Shown here piece after piece: positions 8,755 to 17,776 of a stretch of 64,000 nucleotides of DNA. Made by a program: the position numbers and the translations under genes. The stretch covers positions 248,001 to 312,000 of the forward strand of contig NZ_JAJNCY010000003.1 in the NCBI RefSeq assembly GCF_021026335.1, read 5' to 3'. This DNA is from Rhizobium sp. C1 (lineage in GTDB: Bacteria; Pseudomonadota; Alphaproteobacteria; Rhizobiales; Rhizobiaceae). Position 1 is the first letter of the stretch; the number at the start of each line of letters is the position of its first letter. The notes below the pieces were generated by a model. The model saw only the letters and a list, made by a program, of their open reading frames with translations, searched no databases and had not been told where the DNA came from.

Positions 8755-9314
8755 CCCTTCTTGACGCCAAACAATCGAATCCGCGGGAAGGGGGGCCGAG
8801 CTTTTCGCTCGACCACAGGCTGTTGCGTCTGGCCTGGGGGATTGTCTGGGGCGTTTTGGGCCGATGGTCACCCATCCCTTTTCATGGCTGGAGGCGGATG
8901 CTGCTGCGCACTTTCGGCGCACAGATCAGCAAGACCGCGCGGGTCTATCCCACGACCATTGTCTGGTATCCGCCCAATCTGGCCATGGGCGCGCATGCGG
9001 TCATGGGGCCGGGGGTGATCTGCTACTGCATGGACCGCGTCGTGATCGGGGATTACGCCATCGTCTCGCAACGCACACATCTATGCGGAGGCACGCATGA
9101 TCCCGATGACAGGCATTTCCAGCTTCAGCCGAAGCCGATCACGATCGGCGCGCATGCCTGGATTGCTGCGGAAGCATTTGTCGGTCCGGGGGTGCATGTG
9201 GGAGAGGGGGCTATTGTCGGCGCGCGGGGTGTTGCGGTGAAGACCATTCCTGACTGGGAAATATGGGCCGGTAATCCGGCCCGCAAGATCCGCGACCGCC
9301 AGCGCTACGAATGA
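8751..9314 (+). CDS. Hexapeptide-repeat acetyltransferase, WcaF/colanic-acid type
   Basis: A 187-residue left-handed beta-helix acyltransferase. The hexapeptide repeats run from about residue 60 to 165 (for example IGAHAWIAAEAFVGPGVHVGEGAIVGARG), with the usual catalytic histidine H116 in CGGTHDPDD and a C-terminal WEIWAGNPARKIRDR segment that packs over the acetyl-CoA site. These features match the WcaF / NodL-type O-acetyltransferases of polysaccharide clusters. It would transfer acetyl from acetyl-CoA to a hydroxyl of the EPS repeat unit in the cytoplasm. It is the last gene of the plus-strand run; the following genes are on the other strand. The exact acceptor position cannot be predicted. 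Confidence 0.87.
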   Translation: MTLLDAKQSNPREGGPSFSLDHRLLRLAWGIVWGVLGRWSPIPFHGWRRMLLRTFGAQISKTARVYPTTIVWYPPNLAMGAHAVMGPGVICYCMDRVVIGDYAIVSQRTHLCGGTHDPDDRHFQLQPKPITIGAHAWIAAEAFVGPGVHVGEGAIVGARGVAVKTIPDWEIWAGNPARKIRDRQRYE

Positions 9315-9417
9315 TCCCGATCTGACCAGCTCCGCAGCGCCAGCGTTGCTGTTTCCGGCCTTCCCGGCTCGCGCTGGAACCCTGTGCCGGCGGCTTTCCT
9401 TCAGACCTGCATGCCGC

Positions 9418-10740
9418 TTACCAGCCTTCACGCATCATTTGCTCGAAGACCTTGCGCGCAACGACCGTGCTCCCCGCTGTCGTGAGATGGATCGTGTCCG
9501 TTCGCAGCGAGCGCGGCGTGTAGCCTGCCGCAATGTCCGCATTGTCTTCTGCCGAGCCGTTTCCTGCCGAGAGAAGGGCGCTGTAGACATCGACGAAGCG
9601 GTGGCCGTAGATGTCCGCCAGATCGCGGTTCATTTGTTGCAGCACCGCAACGCGGGCGGCATTGGCATCGGTGCTAGCCAGGACGCTGAGAACAAGAAAT
9701 CGCTTATGCCCCATGAAATCGATCATCGCGGCGATATCCGCCTTCGTGGCCGCGGCGTCCGAGGCTGTAGAGACCCCGTTATTACCCGCCCAGATCCAGG
9801 CCGTATGGTTCCTGAAAAAGGCCGGCTCATCCAGCGTGAAAAGCGAGTTCTCCGGGCAGGAAACCGCCGGCCCCTCGCTGTCGCGGATGAAGGTCCAGTT
9901 GCCGTTTGAATCTGTCGTGAGATTTCCATGGACGCCCGCGAGCGTGCCGGTGGCATTCCCGGTGAAAGAGCCGCCTGACGTCAGGATATTGTTGTTCTTC
10001 GAGGTCACCGCTACGGTGAAATCGGCGGTCGCCGGGGCAAGCTTCATCACGATGTTGTCTACCGTGAAGGGAGCCGCCGTTCCCCCAACCATCAGGAAGG
10101 CGAGCGCGTTCATGGTCGAAGGGCTGCCGCCTGAACTGCCCACATAAAGCGTAGTCTTGTAGTGGCCGGACGCATTCATCTTGAAACCGTTGACGCCGGC
10201 ACCGTTGTTCGAGGCCCAGTAACCGTCACTCAAACCTCCGACCTGCACCTGAAGGCCTGCAGGAATCTCGATGTCAAATTCCACGGTGAACTGCCGGCCA
10301 TTCGGGACGGTCTGACCAAGCGCCACGTTGGCACCGTTGGGAGCACTGTTGGGACTGACGACGAGCTTGCCGTTGCCGAGTGAGGCTTGCCCGCCCCAGC
10401 CCTGGAGCGAGCCGTCGAAATTCCAGGACCAGACGGTATCCGCCCGCGAAGGGATGATATTGCCGCTCACGGTGACCAGAAGCGGACGCCCGCCTTGACG
10501 CGCGGCGATGGAAAAGGAACCCTGTCCACCCAGGCCGCGGTTGACGATCGAACGTTGCGGCGAAAAAAGCCCCCCGGCAATGGCCGGATAGCCTCCCGCC
10601 GTCAGGCTGTCGCCCCAGGCAACGACCGGAGGCGACATGGTATTTTTGATAGCAGCGGCGCGCACAGCAGAAACGCCGAGACTGAAGCCATACATCAGGA
10701 GCATCCTTCTGGTAAGAAAATAGGAATTATATCCTATCAT
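9418..10740 (-). CDS. Exported SGNH/GDSL hydrolase with inserted beta-sandwich
   Basis: A 440-residue protein with a basic, twin-arginine-containing hydrophobic leader (residues 10-30, TRRMLLMYGFSLGVSAV). All SGNH blocks are present: GDSL with nucleophile S45 (residues 43-46), the block II glycine in NRGLGGQG (68-74), WAGNNG (317-322) and the DxxH pair D415/H418. Between blocks II and III, residues about 100-235 form a Gly/Asn/Ser-rich segment (WNFDGSLQGWGG... to FTVDNIVMKLA) that reads as a carbohydrate-binding-type beta-sandwich. Probable role: esterase (deacetylase) or related hydrolase acting on the exported polysaccharide outside the cytoplasm. It lies downstream of, and on the same strand as, the beta-helix gene. 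Substrate is inferred from neighbourhood only. The leader might be Tat- or Sec-dependent. Confidence 0.75.
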   Translation of the reverse strand: MIGYNSYFLTRRMLLMYGFSLGVSAVRAAAIKNTMSPPVVAWGDSLTAGGYPAIAGGLFSPQRSIVNRGLGGQGSFSIAARQGGRPLLVTVSGNIIPSRADTVWSWNFDGSLQGWGGQASLGNGKLVVSPNSAPNGANVALGQTVPNGRQFTVEFDIEIPAGLQVQVGGLSDGYWASNNGAGVNGFKMNASGHYKTTLYVGSSGGSPSTMNALAFLMVGGTAAPFTVDNIVMKLAPATADFTVAVTSKNNNILTSGGSFTGNATGTLAGVHGNLTTDSNGNWTFIRDSEGPAVSCPENSLFTLDEPAFFRNHTAWIWAGNNGVSTASDAAATKADIAAMIDFMGHKRFLVLSVLASTDANAARVAVLQQMNRDLADIYGHRFVDVYSALLSAGNGSAEDNADIAAGYTPRSLRTDTIHLTTAGSTVVARKVFEQMMREGW

Positions 10741-10806
10741 TGGGCTGCTCCGTGTGGACCATGTTGGTCGAAAAAGTTTCCCGACCTGAAGGCAGGCTTG
10801 ATCTTG

Positions 10807-12669
10807 CTACTTCCAGCGACAGAGCGCCGGAAACTGATGGCATCCCAGCCCATAGGTTTTCAGGACGTCTTCGGTGGTCTGCCCTGCGGGCGGAAATGCG
10901 TCGATCACACGGCTTGTCTTGCCGATGTCGGGCCAGAGATCCGGTATCGCCAGGGCCGCGCGATTCAGGAGCGGGCACCCGATCGTGAGGTTGCGGGCCT
11001 CGGAATTGTGCAGCGGCTCTTCCGGATGGTCGTTTGCGAGCTTCTGGAGTTCGGGATATTGGGTTGCCCACACGCCCTTGTCGTAGGGCATCGCTTCCAG
11101 TCGCTGCTGCAACGTTCCGCCGGTCATCCCTTCGCCGCGGCGAACCACGAAGATCGCGCTCTCGACGCACCGCATGAAGACATTGTCGTTGATCTTGTTG
11201 TCCCGGCCTCCATGGATGAAAACCGGCCTGCTGACTTTGTCGAAAACGTTGTTTTCGATGATGAAACCGCTTTCCTGATCGTCTAGATAGATGCCGGATA
11301 CCAGCTTTCTGCCGAGCGAAAGATCTGCATCCGGCGCGTCTGCCATGCCGATGTCATGGAACCAGTTGTCCCGGATGATGGTGCCCCGTTCGGTCCAGTC
11401 GCGGCCCATATAGATGGCGCCGGCGTCGTCCGCTTCGGTCACGACATTCCTGATCTCGTTTCCCGAAATCAGGTGGTTGTTGCCCTGAACGATGATGGCG
11501 GAGTGAGGGCTGTCCTTCAGGAGATTGTTTTCGATGGTCAGGCCCACGCCGGATATCTTGACCGCCGGCCGGTAGACCCTGGCGTCCAGGCCAAAGCCGC
11601 TGATCTGGCTGTCGCGAAGCGCATGTCCCGCCGGCGTCAGCGTAGTTCTGTCGCCGCCCCTCATCTCCACCGCCGTTTCCGCAATGTCGGTAATGTTGCA
11701 ATGGGTTATGACGACATTCCTGCCGCCGTCTACGACAATGGCGCGGCCGCCCATATGGCGAATGTCGCAGCCATCAATAGTGACGTTTTCGCTATTCCGT
11801 ATGATCAGCGCGGTGCTGAGGGCCTTTTGGAGCTTCAGCCCGCTCAACTTCAGATCATGCGCGCCGTTGATCTCGAGGAGCGTCTTTTCGGTCGCGATCT
11901 CGAACGTATCAGCACCGTTGATCGCCGCCGCGTAAACCTTTCGCGACGTCTCGTCGAACACGTAGTCGCCCGGTCTGGCGATTGCCGTGAGCGCATTGAA
12001 GACAAAAAAGGGAAAGCTTGGGCGCAATTCAAGAGGCTGCTTCAACGGCTCGAATGTGAGCTTCTGTTGATCTGGCGTCGCTGCGGTCACTCGCGAGGCT
12101 TCAAAGGCCCAATCCGCCCCCCAATATGCGCCCAGCCAGAGGTCTGGCTCATGGGCGAAGCGTTCAAAAACGGCTTGCGGAAGAACGACGCTGTTTTTGT
12201 CGGGGCCCGGCCTTATGTCATGCGAAAAACCTTCTGAAGGCCACCGGGCAGGCTGAAAGCGTGTGTCGCCCTGAAACAGTTCGAAGGTTGAACCTTCATT
12301 TTCGACATAGCCGCCGCGGCGGGTGATGGCGAACCCGCGGGAGCCCGGCACCTTTGCCAGATCCAGTTCAAAAACCTGCAGGTTGGCGGGAAATTCGACG
12401 CCCTTGGCGGAAAGAACGCGCACGCCTTTGACCGGTACCGCCCCGTTTCGATGAAGACAGGCGAGGTTTATGGGTTCTCCGGAGAAACGGCAGGAAAGTC
12501 TCGGCTGGGAATTCGGCGCCGGTTCCGTCTCGCCATCCGCTGCGGGGCTTGACCCGGCGCTCAGGCAGAGCGCGAGGACCATCCATGCACCGGCGGCTTT
12601 TATCCTGCGCCGCGTCTTCTCTTGCGGCCGCCGATCAGCAGATGCGGGAGGAGGGGATATGAACATCAT
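10807..12669 (-). CDS. Exported right-handed parallel beta-helix protein
   Basis: 620 residues from the ATG at 12669, which I choose because AGAGGTG lies seven bases before it; a longer frame reaches 12738 without such a site. A signal sequence covers about residues 25-45 (AAGAWMVLALCLSAGSSPAA). From about residue 270 to 520 there are repeated short coils with N and G at the turns (SENVTIDGCDIRHMGG, NVVITHCNITD, LTIENNLLKDS, NHLISGNEIRNV, FIIENNVFDKVSR, NKINDNVFMRC), diagnostic of a right-handed beta-helix. The GIYLDDQESGF and IHGGRDNKIN segments resemble beta-helix glycoside hydrolases (GH141-like) that I know of. It may trim or degrade the polymer in the periplasm. Family-level function is an inference. 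Confidence 0.72.
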   Translation of the reverse strand: MMFISPPPASADRRPQEKTRRRIKAAGAWMVLALCLSAGSSPAADGETEPAPNSQPRLSCRFSGEPINLACLHRNGAVPVKGVRVLSAKGVEFPANLQVFELDLAKVPGSRGFAITRRGGYVENEGSTFELFQGDTRFQPARWPSEGFSHDIRPGPDKNSVVLPQAVFERFAHEPDLWLGAYWGADWAFEASRVTAATPDQQKLTFEPLKQPLELRPSFPFFVFNALTAIARPGDYVFDETSRKVYAAAINGADTFEIATEKTLLEINGAHDLKLSGLKLQKALSTALIIRNSENVTIDGCDIRHMGGRAIVVDGGRNVVITHCNITDIAETAVEMRGGDRTTLTPAGHALRDSQISGFGLDARVYRPAVKISGVGLTIENNLLKDSPHSAIIVQGNNHLISGNEIRNVVTEADDAGAIYMGRDWTERGTIIRDNWFHDIGMADAPDADLSLGRKLVSGIYLDDQESGFIIENNVFDKVSRPVFIHGGRDNKINDNVFMRCVESAIFVVRRGEGMTGGTLQQRLEAMPYDKGVWATQYPELQKLANDHPEEPLHNSEARNLTIGCPLLNRAALAIPDLWPDIGKTSRVIDAFPPAGQTTEDVLKTYGLGCHQFPALCRWK

Positions 12670-12783
12670 GTCAGGCACCTCTTTGCAAAGTGAACGTTTG
12701 CCGGAGCATGTGACGCCGATTGGTCGAGCGGTTGTCAACGGAATGACGCGGGCGTTGCTGCCCGCGACTTTCGCTGGATGTGC

Positions 12784-13356
12784 TCAACCCCCGGGCTGCG
12801 CTGACTGCGTATCGGAAGCCGGATTTTCCAGGAAGAGATCTTGATATTCAGCTTTCAGACGCGGCGAGACAGTTTTCAGGATTTCCAGCCTGGTTCGTGC
12901 GATTGAAGCATCTCCCGGCGCGTAGAATTTTGAAAATGTCAGATATTTCATGGTGACATCGGCGTCGTTGTTCATTGTTTTCATGATCATCGCCGCGCCG
13001 AGCCATGCGTTTGCGTCGCTCGGGTTGCAACGCAGGTAATTCAACAGGAAATCATGATCCTCCTGAAGCCGCCGCTGTGTCTGCTGCAGGCTCTCATGTC
13101 CATAGAGCAGATCAAGCTGTCTGAGGCGCAGGTCCTTCTGAGATCGAAGTCCCTCGCTCAGGCAATGGGAGTGCCAGCGTGTCGGGCCGGAGGCAAATGA
13201 ATCCGAGGCGAAGATGTCCCGCTGCAAATCGGCCTCAGCGAGCGACTGTTCCGCTTCTTGCGAGAATTTGACAAGGGCCACATTTCCGAGCGTGATGAAC
13301 AGCGAAATCGAGGCTGCGGCCATCCAGAGCACTGCGGAGAAAAGCCGCGTCGTCAT
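12784..13356 (-). CDS. Membrane-anchored protein of unknown function in export operon
   Basis: 190 residues. A single hydrophobic N-terminal helix (about 8-30, AVLWMAAASISLFITLGNVALV) suggests a signal anchor, followed by a helical, charged domain. RCNPSDANAWLGAAMIMKTM (about 110-130) has the look of a TPR-like repeat. I do not recognise a family. It starts 26 bases after the tyrosine kinase stop, with AAAGGGGG before the ATG, so it is almost surely in the same transcript. A role as a periplasm-facing accessory of polysaccharide export or polymerase assembly is plausible from position, but nothing in the sequence shows catalysis. Confidence 0.6.
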   Translation of the reverse strand: MTTRLFSAVLWMAAASISLFITLGNVALVKFSQEAEQSLAEADLQRDIFASDSFASGPTRWHSHCLSEGLRSQKDLRLRQLDLLYGHESLQQTQRRLQEDHDFLLNYLRCNPSDANAWLGAAMIMKTMNNDADVTMKYLTFSKFYAPGDASIARTRLEILKTVSPRLKAEYQDLFLENPASDTQSAQPGG

Positions 13357-13382
13357 CTCGCACAGCCCCCTTTGTCGAACCG

Positions 13383-15665
13383 TCAGCTTTCGTGATAATA
13401 AGACTTGTAGCGGTAGGAATAGTATTCCGAGGATCCGTAGGTTTCATAAAGCTTCGACTTCGCGGAATCGACCTTGTTCAGAAGCGCTCCGGCGCACTTG
13501 GCGGCGATGGCGCCATTCTTGGAAAGTTCGGTGCGGACGGCCTTGCGGGACGTCATTCCCCATTCGATCACCAGCAGGAAACAATCAACCTTCTGCGATA
13601 TGGCCTTGGCGTCCACCACAGGGCCAAGCGGCGGCAGGTCAACGATGATATAGTCGAAATTGTCGGACGCTTGCCTCAGCAGATCGTCCATGCCTGAAGA
13701 TCCGAGGATTTCGGAAGAGTAGGGAACACGGTGCTTCACAACGGCCGGCAGAAAGGCGAGCTTGGTCTCACGGTTGAAGAGAAGCGCGCCCGGCAGAGAT
13801 GCGCCTCCGCGCACCACTTCCAGAATGCCCTCGGTGGCGTTGCGTCCGAGCTGCTTCGTTGCACCAGGGTTGCGAAGGTCGCCATCGATGAGCAGGGTCT
13901 TGGCGCCCTGGCTGGCAAGAAGCTCTGCAAAGTTGACCGATAGCGTCGATTTCCCCTCTCCGGGCAGGATCGAAACGATGCCGATGATCTTGGTCTTCTT
14001 GCCGGAGGTTTGCAGGTCTATTGCAATCTTGGCGCTTCGGAGCGTCTCGGCGAAGGACGACAGGGGATTGGCGACGACATAGTTGGCTACGGACGTGGAT
14101 TTAACGATTGCCCGCGGATGACGGCTCTCATCAGCCTCGTTTGCCGCCTCGATTGCGACCGAGGCCACTTTCGGCACCATGCCGAGCGGCTCAAGGTCGA
14201 GTTCCTCACGAACCTGTTCGGGGATACGGAAGAAGCGATCGCGATATTCCCTGAAGGCGCCGAAACCGGCACCAAGCAGAAGACCCAGAAACGCGCTGGC
14301 GAAGAGAACGAGTTGCTTGCGCGGCTTGGAGGGCGCGTTCGCGACCACGGCGGGGCTGATCACGCGCGCCTCGGTAACCGGAAACGACTGTTGCTGCACA
14401 GACTCCTGGTATTTCTGCAGGAAGTTCTGATAGAGGTTCTTGTAGGTTTCGGATTCGCGTTCCAGCTCGCGCAGTTGCACCTGGGCATCATTGGCCGCGA
14501 TCGAAACATGAGTGGCGGCCGTCACCTGTTGATTCAGCGCCGTCACGCGATCCTGTGCAACCTGGGCCTCTACCTGATAGCTCTGGGCAATCCGGCCAAG
14601 CTCGGAAAAGATCAGATTCTGATATTCCTTCATGTCGGCGCGCAATTGCTGGGCGCGGATATGGTCAGGGCCAAGTCGCCTGGAAATGTCGGACTCCAGC
14701 TTCGACGCCTCCACAAACTTGCCCCGAAGCGAATTGATCACCTGGTTGGCGAGCGAGTCGGTGACGGCGGAATTGATATCGCCGGAATCGATGATCGACT
14801 TGATGCTCGAATATTTCGCATCAGCCGTTGCCAGATTGGATTGAGCGATGATGAGCTGGGCATTGAGCTGCGACAGCTGCTGATCACTCAGCAGCGACCC
14901 TTCCGTCGAAATCAGCTGCTTGTCCTGCTTGAATTTCTGGACTGCAAGGTCGGTATCCAGCGATTTTTGCTTGAGTTCTGCGATGCGTTGCTGAAGCCAG
15001 TCGCCGGCGCGCCGTGTTGCCTCGTATTTCGAGTTCAGTTGATCATCCAGATAAGCCTCCCCGTATTGCCTGGCGATCGTGGCCGCCAGATTGGGGTCCG
15101 GGGAGGTGTAGGAAATGCTTAGGACATAGGTGCGACCGACGCGCGAGACTTCCACATTATCGACAAGCTTGACCACCGCCTGGCGGGTGAGCCTTGTCTT
15201 GTCGTCCGCATCGTGTCCCGATGCGAACCAGCTTCGGAAATCAACCACATTGCGAATGGCGCCTAAAACCAGCCCCAGGCCGCTTGCACGTCCGTTTATG
15301 AAGGTTTTGTTGTCCGCCAGATTGAGTTTGTCGACGACGGCCTGCGCGATGCGATCGGATTTCAGCAGTTCCACCTGGCTGAGGATCGATGCCTCATCGT
15401 CCGCTACGCCCGATACAAGCGAAAGCTGATCCACAATCTTCTTGTTATTCGCGTCGATCAACAGTTCGATCGAAGACGTGTACTGGGGGACCGCCGAAAA
15501 AATATAGGCCACGCCCAGAGCCAGGGCGCCGACCACAGCGAAAACCACAATTCGCCACTGGCGCCGGGCTATGGCGAGAAGACGGTCGAAGTCAATCACC
15601 GCTTCGTCATGAAATAAAGCGTCATCCCCCTTCAACTGAGGGTGAATATTCAAGGAATTCAACAC
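13383..15665 (-). CDS. Wzc/ExoP-type polysaccharide co-polymerase and tyrosine autokinase
   Basis: 760 residues beginning with a GTG that has AAGGA five bases upstream. It has a chain-length determinant (Wzz) domain between two membrane helices (about 39-57 and 452-472) with a long coiled-coil periplasmic section (about 210-430). A cytoplasmic BY-kinase domain follows, with Walker A LPGEGKST (567-574), Walker A' LLIDGDLRNP (591-600) and Walker B DYIIVDLPP (671-679). The last 21 residues hold a tyrosine cluster (Y740, 743, 748, 749, 751, 753, 756, 757) for autophosphorylation. It controls polymer length and couples Wzy polymerisation to Wza export, spanning the inner membrane. Usual length for the fused proteobacterial form. 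Confidence 0.93.
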   Translation of the reverse strand: MLNSLNIHPQLKGDDALFHDEAVIDFDRLLAIARRQWRIVVFAVVGALALGVAYIFSAVPQYTSSIELLIDANNKKIVDQLSLVSGVADDEASILSQVELLKSDRIAQAVVDKLNLADNKTFINGRASGLGLVLGAIRNVVDFRSWFASGHDADDKTRLTRQAVVKLVDNVEVSRVGRTYVLSISYTSPDPNLAATIARQYGEAYLDDQLNSKYEATRRAGDWLQQRIAELKQKSLDTDLAVQKFKQDKQLISTEGSLLSDQQLSQLNAQLIIAQSNLATADAKYSSIKSIIDSGDINSAVTDSLANQVINSLRGKFVEASKLESDISRRLGPDHIRAQQLRADMKEYQNLIFSELGRIAQSYQVEAQVAQDRVTALNQQVTAATHVSIAANDAQVQLRELERESETYKNLYQNFLQKYQESVQQQSFPVTEARVISPAVVANAPSKPRKQLVLFASAFLGLLLGAGFGAFREYRDRFFRIPEQVREELDLEPLGMVPKVASVAIEAANEADESRHPRAIVKSTSVANYVVANPLSSFAETLRSAKIAIDLQTSGKKTKIIGIVSILPGEGKSTLSVNFAELLASQGAKTLLIDGDLRNPGATKQLGRNATEGILEVVRGGASLPGALLFNRETKLAFLPAVVKHRVPYSSEILGSSGMDDLLRQASDNFDYIIVDLPPLGPVVDAKAISQKVDCFLLVIEWGMTSRKAVRTELSKNGAIAAKCAGALLNKVDSAKSKLYETYGSSEYYSYRYKSYYHES

Positions 15666-15739
15666 GCTGTTCCTTGGCGCTCAGAAATTGAAGAAAAACG
15701 CATGGAAAAGGCAGGAGACCGCCTCGCTCCAATCAAAAA

Positions 15740-16492
15740 TCAGGACGGGCTGGCCGACACCGATGCAGAGCCGGTTCCGCCGAAGGACGTTCCGCTTCCG
15801 GCATTGCTCGAAGAGGCTGCAGCATTTCCGTTAGCGGCACTATTCGTGCTGAAGCCGTTTGAGGCCCCGGTGACCCCCGTTCCGCCGCTTCCGCCGGCGC
15901 CCGCTCCGGTTCCCGTGCCTGCCGAGCCCGTCGCTGCTGTCCCGGTATCGGCCGCTCCACCCGCGCCCACGGCGGCAGTTGCCACACCACCCTGGCCCGA
16001 AGAAAAAGAGGAGTTCAGGGCGTTGGCCACTTCCTTGTTGCTCGTCGTCGAGGAAATAGCAGCCACCGAACTCTGGATCGAGTTTGCAAGGGCGACATTG
16101 CCCGTCTGCGAGAGCTGGCTGACGGCCACACCCAGACCCTTGGAAACCGCCTGCGCGACGTCCTTGTTGCCCGACGATGCTGCGAGCTGGAGGGCTGCGG
16201 TCGCAGCATTCGCACCGGCTGTGCCGGATGTCGCCAACTGGGTGATGGCGCTTGCCAGCGCCTCCGGGTTGCTGCTGAAATCGGTCAGCAGCTTGGCCGG
16301 GTTGTCGGTGTATTGAGCCAATTGTTCTTTTGTCAGCTGAGCCGGCTGGCTCGGCTGCGTGGTCGTACCGGCTGGCTGCTGTGTGCCGGTGGTTCCGGTC
16401 GCCTGCTGCGCCGATGCAAAAGTTGTAGCAGAGGAAATAACGATGCCGCATATCAGCGTTGCGGCAAGCTTATTACGAGTTTTGAAATACAT
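15740..16492 (-). CDS. Secreted Gly/Ala/Ser/Thr-rich protein of unknown function
   Basis: 250 residues. A clear signal peptide (about 1-28, ending in FASA before QQ) is followed by a Thr/Gln/Pro linker and a helical region (about 50-165) of roughly 30-residue alanine-rich units such as ALASAITQLATSGTAGANA and DVAQAVSKGLGVAVSQLSQTG. The C-terminal tail (about 168-250) is low-complexity Gly/Ala/Ser/Thr. I do not recognise the family. It sits between wza and wzc on the same strand, an arrangement implying a role in export, surface retention or matrix formation. The opposite-strand Pro/Ala-rich frame is a shadow of this gene's GC-rich tail. An AAGGG lies nine bases before the start. Confidence 0.7.
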   Translation of the reverse strand: MYFKTRNKLAATLICGIVISSATTFASAQQATGTTGTQQPAGTTTQPSQPAQLTKEQLAQYTDNPAKLLTDFSSNPEALASAITQLATSGTAGANAATAALQLAASSGNKDVAQAVSKGLGVAVSQLSQTGNVALANSIQSSVAAISSTTSNKEVANALNSSFSSGQGGVATAAVGAGGAADTGTAATGSAGTGTGAGAGGSGGTGVTGASNGFSTNSAANGNAAASSSNAGSGTSFGGTGSASVSASPS

Positions 16493-16536
16493 CTTAACAA
16501 ACCCTTTTCTAAAGCTTGTTTAATTTTATCTTAAGA

Positions 16537-16568
16537 GGCAGGCTCCCGCAAGCATTCGGGCGCCCGCC
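16537..16568 (-). terminator. Imperfect hairpin between wza-like gene and secreted-protein gene
   Basis: In the 81-base gap, 16537-16543 pairs with 16562-16568 (7 bp with one G-U), and after one mismatch a further 4 bp form an inner stem. On the minus strand it is followed by an A/T-rich stretch. It may reduce read-through from the wza gene into the genes downstream. Confidence 0.4.
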
Positions 16569-16573
16569 TTAAA

Positions 16574-17776
16574 TTACTGCCCGAGCGCCTTCGCCGCATT
16601 CTTTGTCGTTACCAGATCGCCCACGACGTTGGAATGCGTATCGGACACGCCGTTTACGAGGTTCATAAATTTCGTGATCTCGACGGAGTCCGAGTTGGTC
16701 ACGTAGATGATGTCGCGGTCGCGCATCTTGAATTTCTGAACCGCAAACAGCATCGAGGGATCACGCAGGTTGGCCTTGAAGACCGTCTGGATCATGTCGC
16801 CGCTGAAACGCGAGACGTCCAGCCCAAGCTCGACAAGTGTCTTTCGGGGCACTTCGCGATACAGAAGGACCTGTGAAGGATCCGCGCGACCATCGAGCAG
16901 TCCGCCTGCCTTCGCAAGGGCCTGGCCAAGGGTCAGGTTTGCTTCTTCGAAGTTGTACTGACCGCTTGCTCCCGTCGCGCCGAAAGCCAGGTAGGTCCGC
17001 CGTTCGCGCTCGACATAGATCGTGTCGTTCGGATGAACAAAAATGTTTTCCCTGGGGCTCGAAACTACCGATTTGAACAGCGCCGTGGCCTTCTTGCCAT
17101 TGCGTTCCAGCGTCACGTAGGATTCGATGCTTGGTGCCGAAAGCCCGCCTGCCTTCGATATGATGTCGAGCACGCGGTCGCCGGTTGACACGGCCATCTG
17201 AGCGGGCTGATTCACGTCGCCCAGAATCGAGAGATTCTGCGAAGCGCTTGAAACAGTCGTGATCACCACCTGCGGCTCGATAGCCCGGTTGGAAAGCTTC
17301 TTTGCAATTTCAGCCTGAACCGCGGCCACCGAACGGCCGGTCACCTTGACCGGGCCGGCATACGGCACGATGACCTCGCCTTTGCCGTCGATCGTCTGTT
17401 TAGGCAGTGTAACGAAATTACCCTGCGTCGTCGTTGCGCCAGCAGGGATGAACAGACCGCCGGCCTGTGCCTCGAAAATGGTAATCTGGATCACGTCGCC
17501 GGCACCGAGATCGGTGGAAGGCTTTGAATTGCCCATGCCGAAACCCTTGAAGAGAGAGTCGTACACGGAATAATCGAAGTATGGCAGGACGCTGCTGTTC
17601 ACGTCCAGAAGAGCATACTGGAAGCGAGACTTTTTCTCATCCAGATTGTTCTTCACAGTTGCGTTGGAGGCGACATCCTGTCGCGATGGGCCCGAACTCG
17701 GCAGAGCTGTGCAGCCAGCTGTTGTCAACATGAAACCGATTGCCAGGACGCCCCTTGTCCCTTTACCGTAAAACAT
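16574..17776 (-). CDS. Wza-type polysaccharide export outer-membrane lipoprotein
   Basis: 400 residues. A lipoprotein signal ends in LTTAGC, with the lipidated cysteine at position 22. The polysaccharide export (Poly_export) domain starts near LGAGDVIQITIFEAQAGG (about 92-110), followed by VIVPYAGPVKVTGRSVAAVQAEIAKKL and SLBB-type repeats (ISILGDVNQPAQ-like and YLAFGATGASGQYNF regions). It forms the octameric outer-membrane channel through which the polymer leaves the cell, working with the Wzc-type kinase encoded downstream. A GAGG lies five bases before the ATG. It heads the minus-strand export operon. Length is typical for Wza/ExoF-like proteins of rhizobia. Confidence 0.9.
   Translation of the reverse strand: MFYGKGTRGVLAIGFMLTTAGCTALPSSGPSRQDVASNATVKNNLDEKKSRFQYALLDVNSSVLPYFDYSVYDSLFKGFGMGNSKPSTDLGAGDVIQITIFEAQAGGLFIPAGATTTQGNFVTLPKQTIDGKGEVIVPYAGPVKVTGRSVAAVQAEIAKKLSNRAIEPQVVITTVSSASQNLSILGDVNQPAQMAVSTGDRVLDIISKAGGLSAPSIESYVTLERNGKKATALFKSVVSSPRENIFVHPNDTIYVERERRTYLAFGATGASGQYNFEEANLTLGQALAKAGGLLDGRADPSQVLLYREVPRKTLVELGLDVSRFSGDMIQTVFKANLRDPSMLFAVQKFKMRDRDIIYVTNSDSVEITKFMNLVNGVSDTHSNVVGDLVTTKNAAKALGQ

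Noticed and set aside
15642-16316. Pro/Ala-rich plus-strand frame of 224 codons
   Set aside because: It is the complement of the Gly/Ala-rich tail of the secreted protein, which has a signal peptide and a better ribosome site.
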